A stretch of DNA of 64,000 bases from Algivirga pacifica (GCF_039543525.1 NZ_BAABJX010000032.1:62001-126000), one strand, 5' to 3'. Shown: positions 37,774 to 46,576, numbered from the stretch's first letter. Notes: generated by a model not told the origin, from the sequence alone. A program made the numbers and translations.

Positions 37774-38235
37774 TAAATCAATATATTCTTACTAGATGGT
37801 ACATCTATACGTTATCCTTCTTTTTTATTAACACCTAACTGAAGGAACACATACTTTATTATTTTATACTATCTCTTTAGTGTTTAAATACAATTCAGTG
37901 TCTAAAAGCCTTTTAAAATCTTTTTAAAAACATATTTTAACTATGAATAGCACTGTTGGACAAGGTTCTATCATTAAATAATGATAACATTTGAAAATGA
38001 TGAAAAATTAGTTTTAACGCATCTTTTTCAATAAATTCCACAATGTTCCAAGAATCAAGGAACATAATTTGATTTCGTATAGTTATTGTAATGACTCGCA
38101 ACCTGCTTCAGGTAATAGTAATAAACGTTAGTCTTAATCTAATAACTTAATACTGAAGCCAATCCATTGCCTTTTATGTGCAAAATTAATTCACAAAACG
38201 GCCAGCAGTAATTATTCACTAACTAGTCCAAAAGC
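37774..38235. other. AT-rich intergenic region
   Basis: This 462-base gap has no convincing ORF or RNA. An ATGTTCC/GGAACAT inverted pair at 38043-38065 could be a regulator site or hairpin. The promoter for the downstream HNH gene is presumably here, but I cannot place it. Confidence 0.4.
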
Positions 38236-39138
38236 ATGATTATGCAATCGCAAACCAAAATACAAGAAACGGATTCAGTAGAAAAAGAAACTTGGATCTC
38301 GCTAGATTTCACCGATAAACGCTATGAAATTAGCAACATGGGTAGAGTACGCTCCTTTGCTAGAAAATCACAAGGAGAAATCATTAAAGGCAGAGACATT
38401 GGAGGGGGCTACCTTTCCATTGACTGCAAAGTAAACGGAACAAAAAAATCATATTATGTACACCGTTTAGTTGCCAAATATTTTCTGGATAAGCCCGATA
38501 AAAAAAGTAATATCGTTATCCATAAAGATGGTGACAAGTCTAATAACCAAGTCGCTAACCTAGAATGGTGTAGTTTAAAAGATCGATTCAAAACAAAAAG
38601 AAAGTATATTCCAGATTATTCGGAGTCATTTGTACAAGGCTGTAAGAAAAGTCAGAAGACCTACACCAAGCCTGAAGATGGACACGAGTACTTCCAGTTT
38701 GGCGATAAATACCATAGAATATCTGACAATGGTTCTTGTTTATTTATACGCGTGAATATGGGAGGTAAATGGAAAAGCCTTGCTATTGCTGAGATTATTC
38801 TTGAAAGACATGGCATGGAAAAGCCTTCCAATCAATATAAACTAGGTTACAAAGACTGGGACTATAAAAACCTGGAGCCTTCCAATCTGTTTTGGGAAAC
38901 ACAAGCAGAAAAATCTAGAAGGCTTCTTGAAGCGAGACCCCTTCAAATGGCCCGCATTCGAAAAATGGGACTCTCTCATAAAAAAGGGATTCCTGTAAAA
39001 AAACAAGAACTAATCAAGAAATACCTTTTGGAAGGTAAAAGTATAGCCAAAATCAGTCGTCTTTTGGATATTGGCTATACAAGACTCTACAATTATATCA
39101 ATAAGACACCTGAGCTAGCTCAGGCAGTAAATCGATAA
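38236..39138 (+). CDS. NUMOD4/HNH protein with degenerate second copy and C-terminal HTH
   Basis: A 300-residue protein. Residues 18-65 are a NUMOD4 domain (TWISLDFTDKRYEISNMG). Residues 72-112 are an HNH domain of the phage type: VHRLV (His76), IHKDGDKSNNQVANLEW (His96, Asn103). A second copy follows at about 150-222: YHRISDNG, SLAIAEIILERHG and KDWDYKNLEPSNLFW align with the first, but both histidines are lost, so it is probably not catalytic. A helix-turn-helix (about 258-288, SIAKISRLLDIGYTRLYNYI) ends the protein. Homing-type and phage HNH nucleases use this architecture; the gene is free-standing with its own terminator. Nuclease, regulator or both remain possible. Confidence 0.75.
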   Translation: MIMQSQTKIQETDSVEKETWISLDFTDKRYEISNMGRVRSFARKSQGEIIKGRDIGGGYLSIDCKVNGTKKSYYVHRLVAKYFLDKPDKKSNIVIHKDGDKSNNQVANLEWCSLKDRFKTKRKYIPDYSESFVQGCKKSQKTYTKPEDGHEYFQFGDKYHRISDNGSCLFIRVNMGGKWKSLAIAEIILERHGMEKPSNQYKLGYKDWDYKNLEPSNLFWETQAEKSRRLLEARPLQMARIRKMGLSHKKGIPVKKQELIKKYLLEGKSIAKISRLLDIGYTRLYNYINKTPELAQAVNR

Positions 39139-39167
39139 CTGATTAATTGTATATCAATACAGTCATT

Positions 39168-39208
39168 AAAAGCTTATGCATATTTCTTTATGCATAAGCT
39201 TTTTTTTT
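39168..39208 (+). terminator. Terminator of the HNH gene
   Basis: A 15-base stem (39168-39182 with 39189-39203) is followed by a run of T. Confidence 0.85.
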
Positions 39209-39258
39209 GCATTATCATATCAACCCACCTACTCTTTCAAAGGAAAGAATTTATTTTT

Positions 39259-39270
39259 GCGAAATTTCGC
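39259..39270. promoter_or_regulatory. Operator-like palindrome, distal site
   Basis: GCGAAATTTCGC, a perfect 12-base palindrome flanked by TTTTT and TAAAAT. The same core recurs at 39391-39402. Confidence 0.55.
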
Positions 39271-39380
39271 TAAAATAAATTAAGTAATCATATATTTACA
39301 ATAATAGATGTAACTATATGATATATAGTTATTTAAATAAAATAAACAACCCTATGTAATATATGAGTTTAAAAAAATAA

Positions 39381-39413
39381 TTTACATTTAGCGAAATTTC
39401 GCTTTTATGTAAA
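39381..39413. promoter_or_regulatory. Operator-like palindrome, proximal site
   Basis: AGCGAAATTTCGCT (39390-39403) sits inside an outer TTTACAT...ATGTAAA pair (one base offset), making a roughly 33-base nearly perfect palindrome. It is close enough to the likely aceB promoter to act as an operator. Confidence 0.6.
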
Positions 39414-39474
39414 TTTTCGTTTTACTATATTCGTTTTACAAAGGAACCAATCACAACACAAAAACCATTAGAGC

Positions 39475-41079
39475 ATGCAGCGAACCTCTCAAACTACTTT
39501 AGCTGCCGACATCAAGATCATCGGCACTATGAAAGAAGAATACAAAGAAATCCTAACGGAAGATGCCCTGGATTTTATAGCTAAACTTCAATTTAAATTC
39601 AATGACCGCCGCAGAGCCTTACTGTACGCTAGAGCAGAGCGTCAAAAGACTTTAGATGAAGGTAGCAAACCTACTTTTCTGGAAGAAACAAAAGAGATTA
39701 GAGAGAGCGACTGGACTGTTGCCCCTATTCCTGAAGACCTACAAGACAGAAGAGTTGAAATCACAGGGCCAGTCAATCGTAAAATGATTATCAATGCCTT
39801 GAACAGTGGTGCCAATGTGTTTATGGCTGACTTTGAAGATGCCAACGCACCCACTTGGGACAATAACCTGGAAGGGCAAATCAACCTAAGAGATGCTGTT
39901 AACAAAACCATTTCTTACACTAACCCTAAAAACAATAAGTTCTACCAACTTAATGAGCAGACCGCTACACTTCTGGTACGTCCAAGAGGATGGCACCTAG
40001 TAGATAAAAATATTCAGATCAACGGAGAGGCTGTATCGGGAAGCTTAATGGATTTTGGACTGTATTTCTTTCACAATGCCAAAACATTATTGGCTAATGG
40101 GTCAGGACCTTACTTCTATCTACCTAAACTGGAAAGCCATAAAGAAGCACGCCTATGGAACGACATCTTCGTTTTTGCACAAGAAGAGCTAGGCATACCA
40201 CAAGGTAGCGTTAAGGCCACGGTACTTATTGAGACGATCTTGGCTGCCTTTGAGATGGATGAGATTCTTTATGAATTGAAAGAACACTCAGCGGGACTTA
40301 ATTGTGGACGATGGGACTATATCTTCTCTTATATCAAGAAGTTCAGAAATCACCCAGGATTCATTCTACCAGATCGCTCACAAGTAACAATGAGCGTACC
40401 CTTTATGAAATCCTACTATGAATTGCTTATCAAAACTTGCCACCGCAGAAATATTCATGCGATGGGTGGTATGGCCGCTCAGATTCCTATTAAAAATGAC
40501 GAAGAGGCCAACACTAAGGCAATTGCTAAGGTAGCTGCAGATAAAGAGCGAGAAGCAAAAGCCGGACATGATGGTACTTGGGTTGCGCACCCAGGACTCG
40601 TTGCTACAGCAAGAGAAGTGTTTGATCGTTACATGCCAAACAAAAACCAACTGGAAAAGCAACGACCGGAAATCAACATCGATGCAAAAGACTTGATTGC
40701 CGTCCCAGCTGGGAGTATCACCAAAGAAGGTATGATCAACAATATTGATGTCGCTATCCAATATATAGAAGCATGGCTAAATGGAAATGGTGCAGTACCT
40801 ATCTATAACTTAATGGAAGATGCTGCCACTGCTGAAATCTCAAGAGCACAGCTATGGCAATGGATTAAGCATAATGCTCGCCTGGACGATGGTACCCCTA
40901 TTACTGCAGAGCTATATGATAGCATGAAGCCTGAGGTAAGAAACCGTATCAAAACATTAGTAGGTGAAGAACGCTATATGCAAGGTAAATACGCAATAGC
41001 AGAGGAGATCCTTGATCGACTAGTACTTAGTCAGGAATTCGAGGAATTCTTAACGCTTCCAGCCTACGAACAACTTTAA
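39475..41079 (+). CDS. aceB: Malate synthase A
   Basis: AceB condenses glyoxylate and acetyl-CoA to malate, the second step of the glyoxylate shunt. The 534-residue length is that of the A form. Motifs include ADFEDANAPTWDN (acidic cluster for Mg), LLVRPRGWHLVDKN, VLIETILAAFEMDEILYEL, LNCGRWDYIFSYIK, and GGMAAQIPIKND, with the C-terminal helical domain ending near EFEEFL. It is followed by aceA, 110 bases downstream, in one direction. A hairpin between them may set relative expression. The two palindromic operator-like sites lie upstream. Confidence 0.97.
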   Translation: MQRTSQTTLAADIKIIGTMKEEYKEILTEDALDFIAKLQFKFNDRRRALLYARAERQKTLDEGSKPTFLEETKEIRESDWTVAPIPEDLQDRRVEITGPVNRKMIINALNSGANVFMADFEDANAPTWDNNLEGQINLRDAVNKTISYTNPKNNKFYQLNEQTATLLVRPRGWHLVDKNIQINGEAVSGSLMDFGLYFFHNAKTLLANGSGPYFYLPKLESHKEARLWNDIFVFAQEELGIPQGSVKATVLIETILAAFEMDEILYELKEHSAGLNCGRWDYIFSYIKKFRNHPGFILPDRSQVTMSVPFMKSYYELLIKTCHRRNIHAMGGMAAQIPIKNDEEANTKAIAKVAADKEREAKAGHDGTWVAHPGLVATAREVFDRYMPNKNQLEKQRPEINIDAKDLIAVPAGSITKEGMINNIDVAIQYIEAWLNGNGAVPIYNLMEDAATAEISRAQLWQWIKHNARLDDGTPITAELYDSMKPEVRNRIKTLVGEERYMQGKYAIAEEILDRLVLSQEFEEFLTLPAYEQL

Positions 41080-41112
41080 TATTGTATTAAATTAAGCTGA
41101 ATGTATATAAAA

Positions 41113-41145
41113 AATGGCTGTTCGAGCCCCCACTCGACAGCCATT
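41113..41145 (+). other. Intercistronic hairpin aceB-aceA
   Basis: A 13-14-base inverted repeat (41113-41126 with 41133-41145, one bulge) sits in the gap but is not followed by a T run. It is more likely an RNA processing or stability element than a full terminator. Confidence 0.55.
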
Positions 41146-41189
41146 AAGTACAAATTTTTCAAAGAAAAACTCTATAAACCCCAAAGAAA

Positions 41190-42464
41190 ATGAATAAACA
41201 GGAAAGAATCAATGCTTTATTGAATGATTGGTCCAATAATCCAAGATGGGCTGGTATCGAAAGACCTTATACTGCAGAAGAAGTAATCAAGTTACAGGGA
41301 AATGTAGTCATCGAGCATACCCTAGCGAAACAAGGAGCTGAGAAACTATGGAATGGACTAAAATCTGAGCACTTCATGGCTGGTCTTGGAGCACTAACGG
41401 GTAACCAAGCGGTACAAGAAGTACAAGCTGGATTAAAAGCCATTTACCTGAGTGGATGGCAGGTAGCCGCAGATGCCAACCTGGCTGGGCAAATGTACCC
41501 TGACCAATCACTTTATCCTGCAGACTCTGTTCCTGCAGTGGTTCGTCGTATCAATAATGCCTTGAGACGTGCTGATCAGATCCAGTCTGTAAATGGCGAG
41601 GGTGATATTGATTGGATGGTTCCTATCGTAGCGGACGCTGAAGCTGGATTCGGTGGTAACTTGAATGCCTTTGAGTTGATGAAGATGATGATTGAATCAG
41701 GTGCTTCTGGCGTTCACTTTGAAGATCAGCTTTCTTCTGCTAAAAAATGTGGTCACCTTGGTGGAAAGGTATTGGTTCCTACCCAAGAGGCCATCAATAA
41801 ACTTGTTGCTGCTCGTTTGGCTGCTGACGTAAGTGGTGTCCCTACCGTATTGATTGCTCGTACAGATGCAGACGCCGCCAATTTGATCACCAGTGATATT
41901 GACGAAAGAGATCGTAAATTCATCCATGGAGAACGCACCCACGAAGGGTTCTACCAGGTGAAAAATGGCTTGGAGCAAGCGATTAACCGAGGTCTGTCTT
42001 ATGCACCATACGCTGACCTTATTTGGTGTGAAACATCAAATCCTGACATGGGAGAGGCTAGAGAATTCGCTCAGGCGATCAAAGAGAAATATCCAGATAA
42101 AATGTTGGCATACAACTGTTCACCTTCATTTAACTGGGCAGCTAAACTGTCTGAGAAAGAGATGTTGAACTATAGAGAAAACCTTGCAGACTTGGGTTAT
42201 AAGTTCCAGTTCATCACCCTTGCTGGTTTCCATGCATTAAACACGAGTATGTTTGAACTATCCAAAGCCTACAAAGAGAGAGGTATGGCAGGATACTCTG
42301 CATTACAGCAAAGAGAGTTTGCTTTGCAGGAAGATGGATTCAAAGCTGTAAAACACCAAGGTTTCGTAGGTACCTCTTACTTCGATGCAGTACAGAACGT
42401 TGTAACCAACGGAAATGCATCTACTACAGCCATGAAAGGCAGTACAGAAGAGGCTCAATTCTAA
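41190..42464 (+). CDS. aceA: Isocitrate lyase
   Basis: AceA splits isocitrate into succinate and glyoxylate, opening the glyoxylate shunt. The 424-residue length fits the short (bacterial) form. The signature KKCGHLGGKVLVPT carries the catalytic Cys. GSP: DWMVPIVADAEAGFGG supplies the Mg site, and IARTDADAANLI, FNWAAKLS and FQFITLAGFHALN follow. It shares the aceB regulatory region and is closed by its own terminator. Confidence 0.97.
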   Translation: MNKQERINALLNDWSNNPRWAGIERPYTAEEVIKLQGNVVIEHTLAKQGAEKLWNGLKSEHFMAGLGALTGNQAVQEVQAGLKAIYLSGWQVAADANLAGQMYPDQSLYPADSVPAVVRRINNALRRADQIQSVNGEGDIDWMVPIVADAEAGFGGNLNAFELMKMMIESGASGVHFEDQLSSAKKCGHLGGKVLVPTQEAINKLVAARLAADVSGVPTVLIARTDADAANLITSDIDERDRKFIHGERTHEGFYQVKNGLEQAINRGLSYAPYADLIWCETSNPDMGEAREFAQAIKEKYPDKMLAYNCSPSFNWAAKLSEKEMLNYRENLADLGYKFQFITLAGFHALNTSMFELSKAYKERGMAGYSALQQREFALQEDGFKAVKHQGFVGTSYFDAVQNVVTNGNASTTAMKGSTEEAQF

Positions 42465-42509
42465 GAAAACAATCTATCATTTTGTTTGACGCACTATTGT
42501 AACAATATA

Positions 42510-42545
42510 GAAAAGCCAATCGTTTTACGGTTGGCTTTTCTCTGT
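42510..42545 (+). terminator. Terminator of aceA
   Basis: A perfect 10-base stem (42510-42519 with 42531-42540) encloses a small TCG...CGG loop region and is followed by T-rich sequence (TCTGTTAT). Confidence 0.65.
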
Positions 42546-42638
42546 TATATAAAAATACTTTGCAAGGTTAATTACTTTGGTATGCCTTTGGCTGTAATGT
42601 TTTTTATAAAAAAGATATTAACCCTAAGAAGTTTTTGA

Positions 42639-43295
42639 ATGAAGATATTATTACTGAATCTATTCCTAATTTTTGGGTTTACAGTTAATAGTCCCGGACA
42701 ATTATCGGATTATGCCGAGAGTTGTGAGAGCAAGATCAAACGTAAGCCTCCTAAAAGTTCAGCGCATAAGTTCTTCAAAAGTCCGACATATTATTATGAA
42801 AATTATTCTTTTGAAGTAACGGCTTATTACAATGCCGACGATGAACTGATCTTAATTAGCGAAACCTCCTCCTTCGGAGAGGAGCTTAAGCAACAATCCC
42901 ACTATCACATTGATGAAGGGAAGTTATTAGTTCACGAAACACTTTCTGTTGAGAGATATGAGCAGACAAGGGTTTCCAGACATACAAAACATTATTATCG
43001 AGATGGGAAGCTGAAAGAGGCTTATGTAAGAAACGGCTCACAGTGGGAAGGATATACTCCTATCTTGCCCGAGTCTGACGAAAAAGTAGACCAACTGATT
43101 GACGCAGCCAAAATAGAAGGAGAGTTTGCCTCTCAATTTGCAGGCATTAAACGATTAAATGATGAAAAAATGCTCCTGTTTCATACCAATGGAGTAGTTT
43201 GTTTTAAGTTCTACATCAATCATCAAGATCCTATTACACGTTGGGCAGCCAAGAAAGCTTTAGAGCAACATCAGCAACCACATCTTGTAAATTAA
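42639..43295 (+). CDS. Secreted protein of unknown function
   Basis: I do not recognise this 218-residue protein. The N-terminus is a signal peptide (MKILLLNLFLIFGFTVNSPG, cleavage near residue 21). The rest has an acidic-basic mix with repeated beta strands (YSFEVTAYYNADDELILISE, HYHIDEGKLLVHE). It stands alone between aceA and the convergent fabH, with a shared terminator. Confidence 0.6.
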   Translation: MKILLLNLFLIFGFTVNSPGQLSDYAESCESKIKRKPPKSSAHKFFKSPTYYYENYSFEVTAYYNADDELILISETSSFGEELKQQSHYHIDEGKLLVHETLSVERYEQTRVSRHTKHYYRDGKLKEAYVRNGSQWEGYTPILPESDEKVDQLIDAAKIEGEFASQFAGIKRLNDEKMLLFHTNGVVCFKFYINHQDPITRWAAKKALEQHQQPHLVN

Positions 43296-43326
43296 AAAGG
43301 CGGGAACTTTGTCCCGCCTTTTTTTA
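43294..43326. terminator. Bidirectional terminator, secreted protein gene and fabH
   Basis: A nine-base stem (43297-43305 with 43312-43320), flanked by A and T runs, lies between convergent genes and overlaps the stop of the plus gene. Confidence 0.85.
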
Positions 43327-44313
43327 TTAGTATGCCCATGTCAAGTACATAGACCCCCAGGTAAATCCTCCCCCAAAGGCCGCCAGTACAATCTTGTCCC
43401 CCTTCTTAAACTTCTCTTCCCATTCCCATAGGCACAAAGGAATTGTCGCTCCAGTCGTATTCCCATATTTCTCAATATTCACAGTCACCTTCTCCATATC
43501 GACTTTCATACGGTTAGCCGTTGCTTCTATAATTCTCATATTGGCTTGATGAGGAATCACCCAATCGACATCCTCCCCTGACAGCTCATTTCTACCCAAT
43601 ACTTCCGCCGCTACATCAGACATCTTGGTAACAGCATGTCTAAATACGGCTTTTCCATCCTGATAAAAATAATGCTCTCGCTCCAATAGATCTTCATTAG
43701 ATGCTAAAGGCATCGCTGAGCCTCCTCTTTTTACCCTTAAAAGCTCACTTCCCTTTCCATAAGAATATAGCTTAGCATCCTGAATACCATAATGCTCGTC
43801 TGGCTCCAATAGTGCAGCTCCTGCCCCATCTCCAAAAAGGATACAGGTAGTTCGGTCATTATAGTTAATCACTGAGCTCATCTTATCAGCTCCAATGACC
43901 AACGCTTTTTTATAATTTCCGGATTGAATAAAATTGGAAGCCATCTCCAGCGCATAAACAAATCCTGAGCAAGCCGCTGAGACATCAAAGCTCATAGCTG
44001 TAGACTCAATAGCATCGGCAACTATATTAGCGACTGAAACAAAGCCATAGTCTGGTGTAGCCGTGGCGCAAATAATTAAATCAATTTCCTGGCCTGAAAT
44101 CCCTCTTTTCTCCAAGATTTGCTCTGCTGCTTTCGTAGCCATATAAGAGGTTCCTTTCCCCTCTTCTTTCAGGATTCTTCTCTCTTTAATCCCTGTTCTA
44201 CTGACAATCCACTCATCATTGGTTTCCACCATTTTTTCGAGGTCTGCATTGGTCAGTTTGTCTGAAGGTACCCAGCCTGCTACAGCTGTAATGGCCGCAT
44301 AGTTCGGTTTCAT
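43327..44313 (-). CDS. fabH: 3-oxoacyl-[acyl-carrier-protein] synthase III
   Basis: FabH condenses acetyl-CoA (or a branched primer) with malonyl-ACP to start fatty acid synthesis. I use an internal Met (44313, MKPNYAAITAVAGWVP) as the start, because 38 unusual residues would otherwise precede the family N-terminus; this gives the normal 328-residue length. The catalytic triad is visible: Cys115 in DVSAACSGF, His in VIPHQAN, and Asn in KYGNTTGATIPL. It is a lone gene here, with no plsX or fabD beside it. Confidence 0.93.
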   Translation of the reverse strand: MKPNYAAITAVAGWVPSDKLTNADLEKMVETNDEWIVSRTGIKERRILKEEGKGTSYMATKAAEQILEKRGISGQEIDLIICATATPDYGFVSVANIVADAIESTAMSFDVSAACSGFVYALEMASNFIQSGNYKKALVIGADKMSSVINYNDRTTCILFGDGAGAALLEPDEHYGIQDAKLYSYGKGSELLRVKRGGSAMPLASNEDLLEREHYFYQDGKAVFRHAVTKMSDVAAEVLGRNELSGEDVDWVIPHQANMRIIEATANRMKVDMEKVTVNIEKYGNTTGATIPLCLWEWEEKFKKGDKIVLAAFGGGFTWGSMYLTWAY

Positions 44314-44567
44314 TTCTTTGTATACTTGGTTGTTAGTAATAATACGGTTTCTATTATTTTGCCTCTCACTTCCCTTACACAAGACACTCACTTTCAAAAG
44401 GGTATCAAATAAAAAATTGAAAGACAAACTTAATTCATTACAAGTTTACCATAAAATATTTCAATTCTTAGTCATTTTCAAGAAATATTCGCTATTTCGC
44501 AATTGTAAACCATACACTTATAAACAAATCATATTCTTTCAAACATACGTAACCAGAACACAACAGC

Positions 44568-45245
44568 ATGGCCGATAAAAGTAGCATTTTTGATATGATT
44601 GGTCCAGTAATGATTGGACCTTCCAGTTCCCATACCGCAGGTGTTGTACGCATTGGTAGAGTAGGACGTAAGCTTCTGGGATGCCAACCTGAAGAAGCCA
44701 TTATCACTTTTTACAACTCTTTCGCACGTACTTATGAAGGACATGGCTCTGATCGTGCCATTCTTGCAGGGCTCATGGATATGAAAACCGATGACACCAA
44801 CATTAAACACTCCTTGGATCTTGCCAAGGAAGAAGGATTAAAGTATACTTTTCGCCCGATTGCCAATGCCTCTGCCCTACACCCCAACTCCATACAGTTG
44901 GAGTTAAAAGCCAAAGGAGTCACTATCAAAGTATTAGGCATTAGCCGAGGAGGTGGATTAATTAAAATTAAAAAGATCAATGAGTTCGATTGTAACTTCA
45001 GTGCCAACACACATACCCTCATTGTTTTAGCAGATGACCAGATCGGTAGTATATCATTTGTATCCAGTGTACTGGCACACGACGATTGTAATATCGCTGA
45101 GATGACTGTTTCCAGAAAAGGTAAGCACGAACTCGCTTGCCAGTTTTTTGAAATGGACTCTGCCCCACGCCCTATCACGGTCAAATACTTACAAAGCCTA
45201 AAATGGGTTAAAGAGGTCACTTACCTTCCAGACATCGACCTATAA
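44568..45245 (+). CDS. sdaAB: L-serine dehydratase, iron-sulfur-dependent, beta subunit
   Basis: This subunit of an iron-sulfur L-serine dehydratase helps turn serine into pyruvate and ammonia. The start of the protein, IFDMIGPVMIGPSSSHTAG, is the SDH_beta signature (residues 7-25), then RTYEGHGSDRAILAGLMD. The C-terminal ACT domain is at about 150-225 (HTLIVLADDQIGSISFVSSVL). The alpha subunit (which carries the iron-sulfur cysteines) is not in this window, so the enzyme needs a partner gene elsewhere. It stands alone, with a terminator downstream. Confidence 0.92.
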   Translation: MADKSSIFDMIGPVMIGPSSSHTAGVVRIGRVGRKLLGCQPEEAIITFYNSFARTYEGHGSDRAILAGLMDMKTDDTNIKHSLDLAKEEGLKYTFRPIANASALHPNSIQLELKAKGVTIKVLGISRGGGLIKIKKINEFDCNFSANTHTLIVLADDQIGSISFVSSVLAHDDCNIAEMTVSRKGKHELACQFFEMDSAPRPITVKYLQSLKWVKEVTYLPDIDL

Positions 45246-45267
45246 ACTTCCTTATTTCTTCTAATTT

Positions 45268-45328
45268 TTTGTGGGTTTCTTTCAATAATACAATTATATT
45301 GGTCTTTAATTATTGGAAGAAACCCCTA
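45268..45328 (+). terminator. Terminator of sdaAB
   Basis: A 17-base inverted repeat with one G-U pair (45273-45289 and 45309-45325) is followed by TATTTATTTCTT, a modest U-run. Confidence 0.6.
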
Positions 45329-45391
45329 TTTATTTCTTCCCTATCGATTTCTTTTTAAAACTATTTTTTACATCTAATAATTACTATCAAA

Positions 45392-45817
45392 ATGAAAAAC
45401 CTGTTTGCAACTGTCTTTTTCCTACTATTCGCAGTAGGCGTTCAAGCACAATCACCCTCCATTCTAGGAAAATGGAAAACTATTGATGACAACACAGGAG
45501 AAGCCAAATCTATTGTAGAAATCTTTGAAAGAGATGGAAAGGTTTATGGTAAAATTGTAAAGCTATTCAATAAGTCTGATAACGAGCTTTGCCTTGAGTG
45601 TAAAGGAGACAAGAAAAATAAACCAATTGTAGGCCTTGAAATCATTGAAGGATTAACCGCAGATGGAAAAGTCTATGAAGGAGGTACGATCCTTGACCCT
45701 GCAAACGGTAAAGAATACGATTGTAAAATTTGGGTAGAAGATGGCAAGCTAATGGTACGTGGCTACATCGCCTTCTTTTTCAGAACACAAACTTGGTTGA
45801 AGGCGGAAGCTATCTAA
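45392..45817 (+). CDS. DUF2147 family secreted protein
   Basis: A 141-residue protein with a signal peptide (residues 1 to about 19, ending VGVQAQ). The mature part is the DUF2147 domain: ILGKWKTIDDNTGEAKSIVEI, VYGKIVKLF, GGTILDPANGKEYDCKIWVE, GYIAFFFRTQTW. These proteins are small periplasmic beta barrels found in many Gram-negative bacteria; the function is unknown. It stands alone between sdaAB and a terminator. Confidence 0.88.
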   Translation: MKNLFATVFFLLFAVGVQAQSPSILGKWKTIDDNTGEAKSIVEIFERDGKVYGKIVKLFNKSDNELCLECKGDKKNKPIVGLEIIEGLTADGKVYEGGTILDPANGKEYDCKIWVEDGKLMVRGYIAFFFRTQTWLKAEAI

Positions 45818-45852
45818 GAGCTCAGCGCTTGTTTGGAATACTATAAATGCTT

Positions 45853-45903
45853 AAAGTGACCAGAGAAAGAGGACTAAGAGTCTGCTTCTCTGGTCACTTT
45901 TTA
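45853..45903. terminator. Terminator of the DUF2147 gene
   Basis: A perfect 15-base stem (45853-45867 with 45886-45900) lies about 36 bases past the stop and is followed by TTATT. It may also serve the convergent ArsC-like gene. Confidence 0.75.
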
Positions 45904-45938
45904 TTAGAACCATTTTATAAATCTCCTTCTCCTCACCT

Positions 45939-46298
45939 CTACATCTTCATAATATCCGTAGGTGTTTCCACCAATCTGGCTTTATTTTTCCATACGACAA
46001 TAGGGCCTCGAATCAAAAAAGGGTGCTTCATTAACACATTTAACCAGCCTTCGGAATCAAACTCCTTTCCTCTAATGTTCTTTTGATAGAAGGGATCTGA
46101 CTTATTCAGTAATTCCTTAGGTGTCTTGTTCAGCTTTTTCAAGAGATATTTCCATATCGTTGTCGTAAAAGCATCCTGTCCATAACTTGTCGTCACCACC
46201 TTACTGCTCATCGATTTTGCATAAGCTACAGTCTGCTTGTGAAGGCTACTACCGGGATGATAAAACACCTCCATAATGTTTTTCTTGTTGGAATACAT
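45939..46298 (-). CDS. ArsC/Spx-fold protein lacking cysteine
   Basis: A 119-residue protein with the ArsC-like fold: VFYHPGSSLHKQTVAYAK at the start, LLKKLNKTPKELLNKSD and LMKHPFLIRGPIVVWKNKARL at the end (matching the ArsC 'HPxLIxRPI' region). In ArsC and Spx the N-terminal loop contains the catalytic Cys; here it is GSSLHKQT, and the whole protein has no cysteine. It therefore cannot be a normal arsenate reductase. A regulatory or binding role is possible but not shown. Met9 (46274) is an alternative start that suits the fold better. Confidence 0.65.
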   Translation of the reverse strand: MYSNKKNIMEVFYHPGSSLHKQTVAYAKSMSSKVVTTSYGQDAFTTTIWKYLLKKLNKTPKELLNKSDPFYQKNIRGKEFDSEGWLNVLMKHPFLIRGPIVVWKNKARLVETPTDIMKM

Positions 46299-46455
46299 GG
46301 TTTATAATTGAAGTTGTAAAAGATTGGAATAAACCTTAGATAAAGGGCTAAAAGAGACACCTTTATATCCAACTAACAATTGGATAAACATAAATAATTC
46401 CCAAAGTGTTTACACTTGATAACAAGTGAACAATTATTCATTATAAACAATTGTT

Positions 46456-46485
46456 ATTGACATTAGTAAAATAATAGTAGTTTTG
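46456..46485 (+). promoter_or_regulatory. Predicted Bacteroidota promoter of ribBA
   Basis: A TAnnTTTG box reads TAGTTTTG at 46478-46485, with a TTG at 46457-46459 about 19 bases upstream, the spacing expected for the -33 element. It is about 92 bases before the ATG. An ACAATT/AATTGT inverted pair lies nearby. No FMN riboswitch is visible. Confidence 0.5.
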
Positions 46486-46576
46486 TAAGTAATATTTAAT
46501 TCGATTACCAACAAACACACAGGAGTTCAGGTTTGAGGATATAAATATCCCATCCACTAATCATATCAATAAAATA

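Larger units (their letters stand above)
39139..39474. promoter_or_regulatory. aceBA regulatory region
   Basis: This 336-base gap begins with the HNH-gene terminator and then holds two palindromes containing GCGAAATTTCGC (39259-39270 and 39390-39403). The second lies about 72 bases before aceB and is extended by an outer TTTACAT/ATGTAAA pair (39381-39413). The TATATTCG string near 39426 resembles a TAnnTTTG box and may be the -7 element. Confidence 0.55.

Noticed and set aside
35337..39138. Defence island (caspase, NlpC/P60, HNH)
   Set aside because: The caspase protein is exported, the HNH gene has its own promoter region and terminator, and no sensor, methylase or other defence gene is present.
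44732..45220. Antisense ORF of 162 codons across sdaAB
   Set aside because: It overlaps a clear serine dehydratase subunit on the other strand, has no family motifs, and is a compositional shadow.
45847..46086. Plus ORF of 79 codons starting in a hairpin
   Set aside because: It begins in the DUF2147 terminator and overlaps the ArsC-like gene antisense.
46299..46576. FMN riboswitch before ribBA
   Set aside because: The conserved RFN stem sequences are not seen; a simple TAnnTTTG promoter explains the region better.
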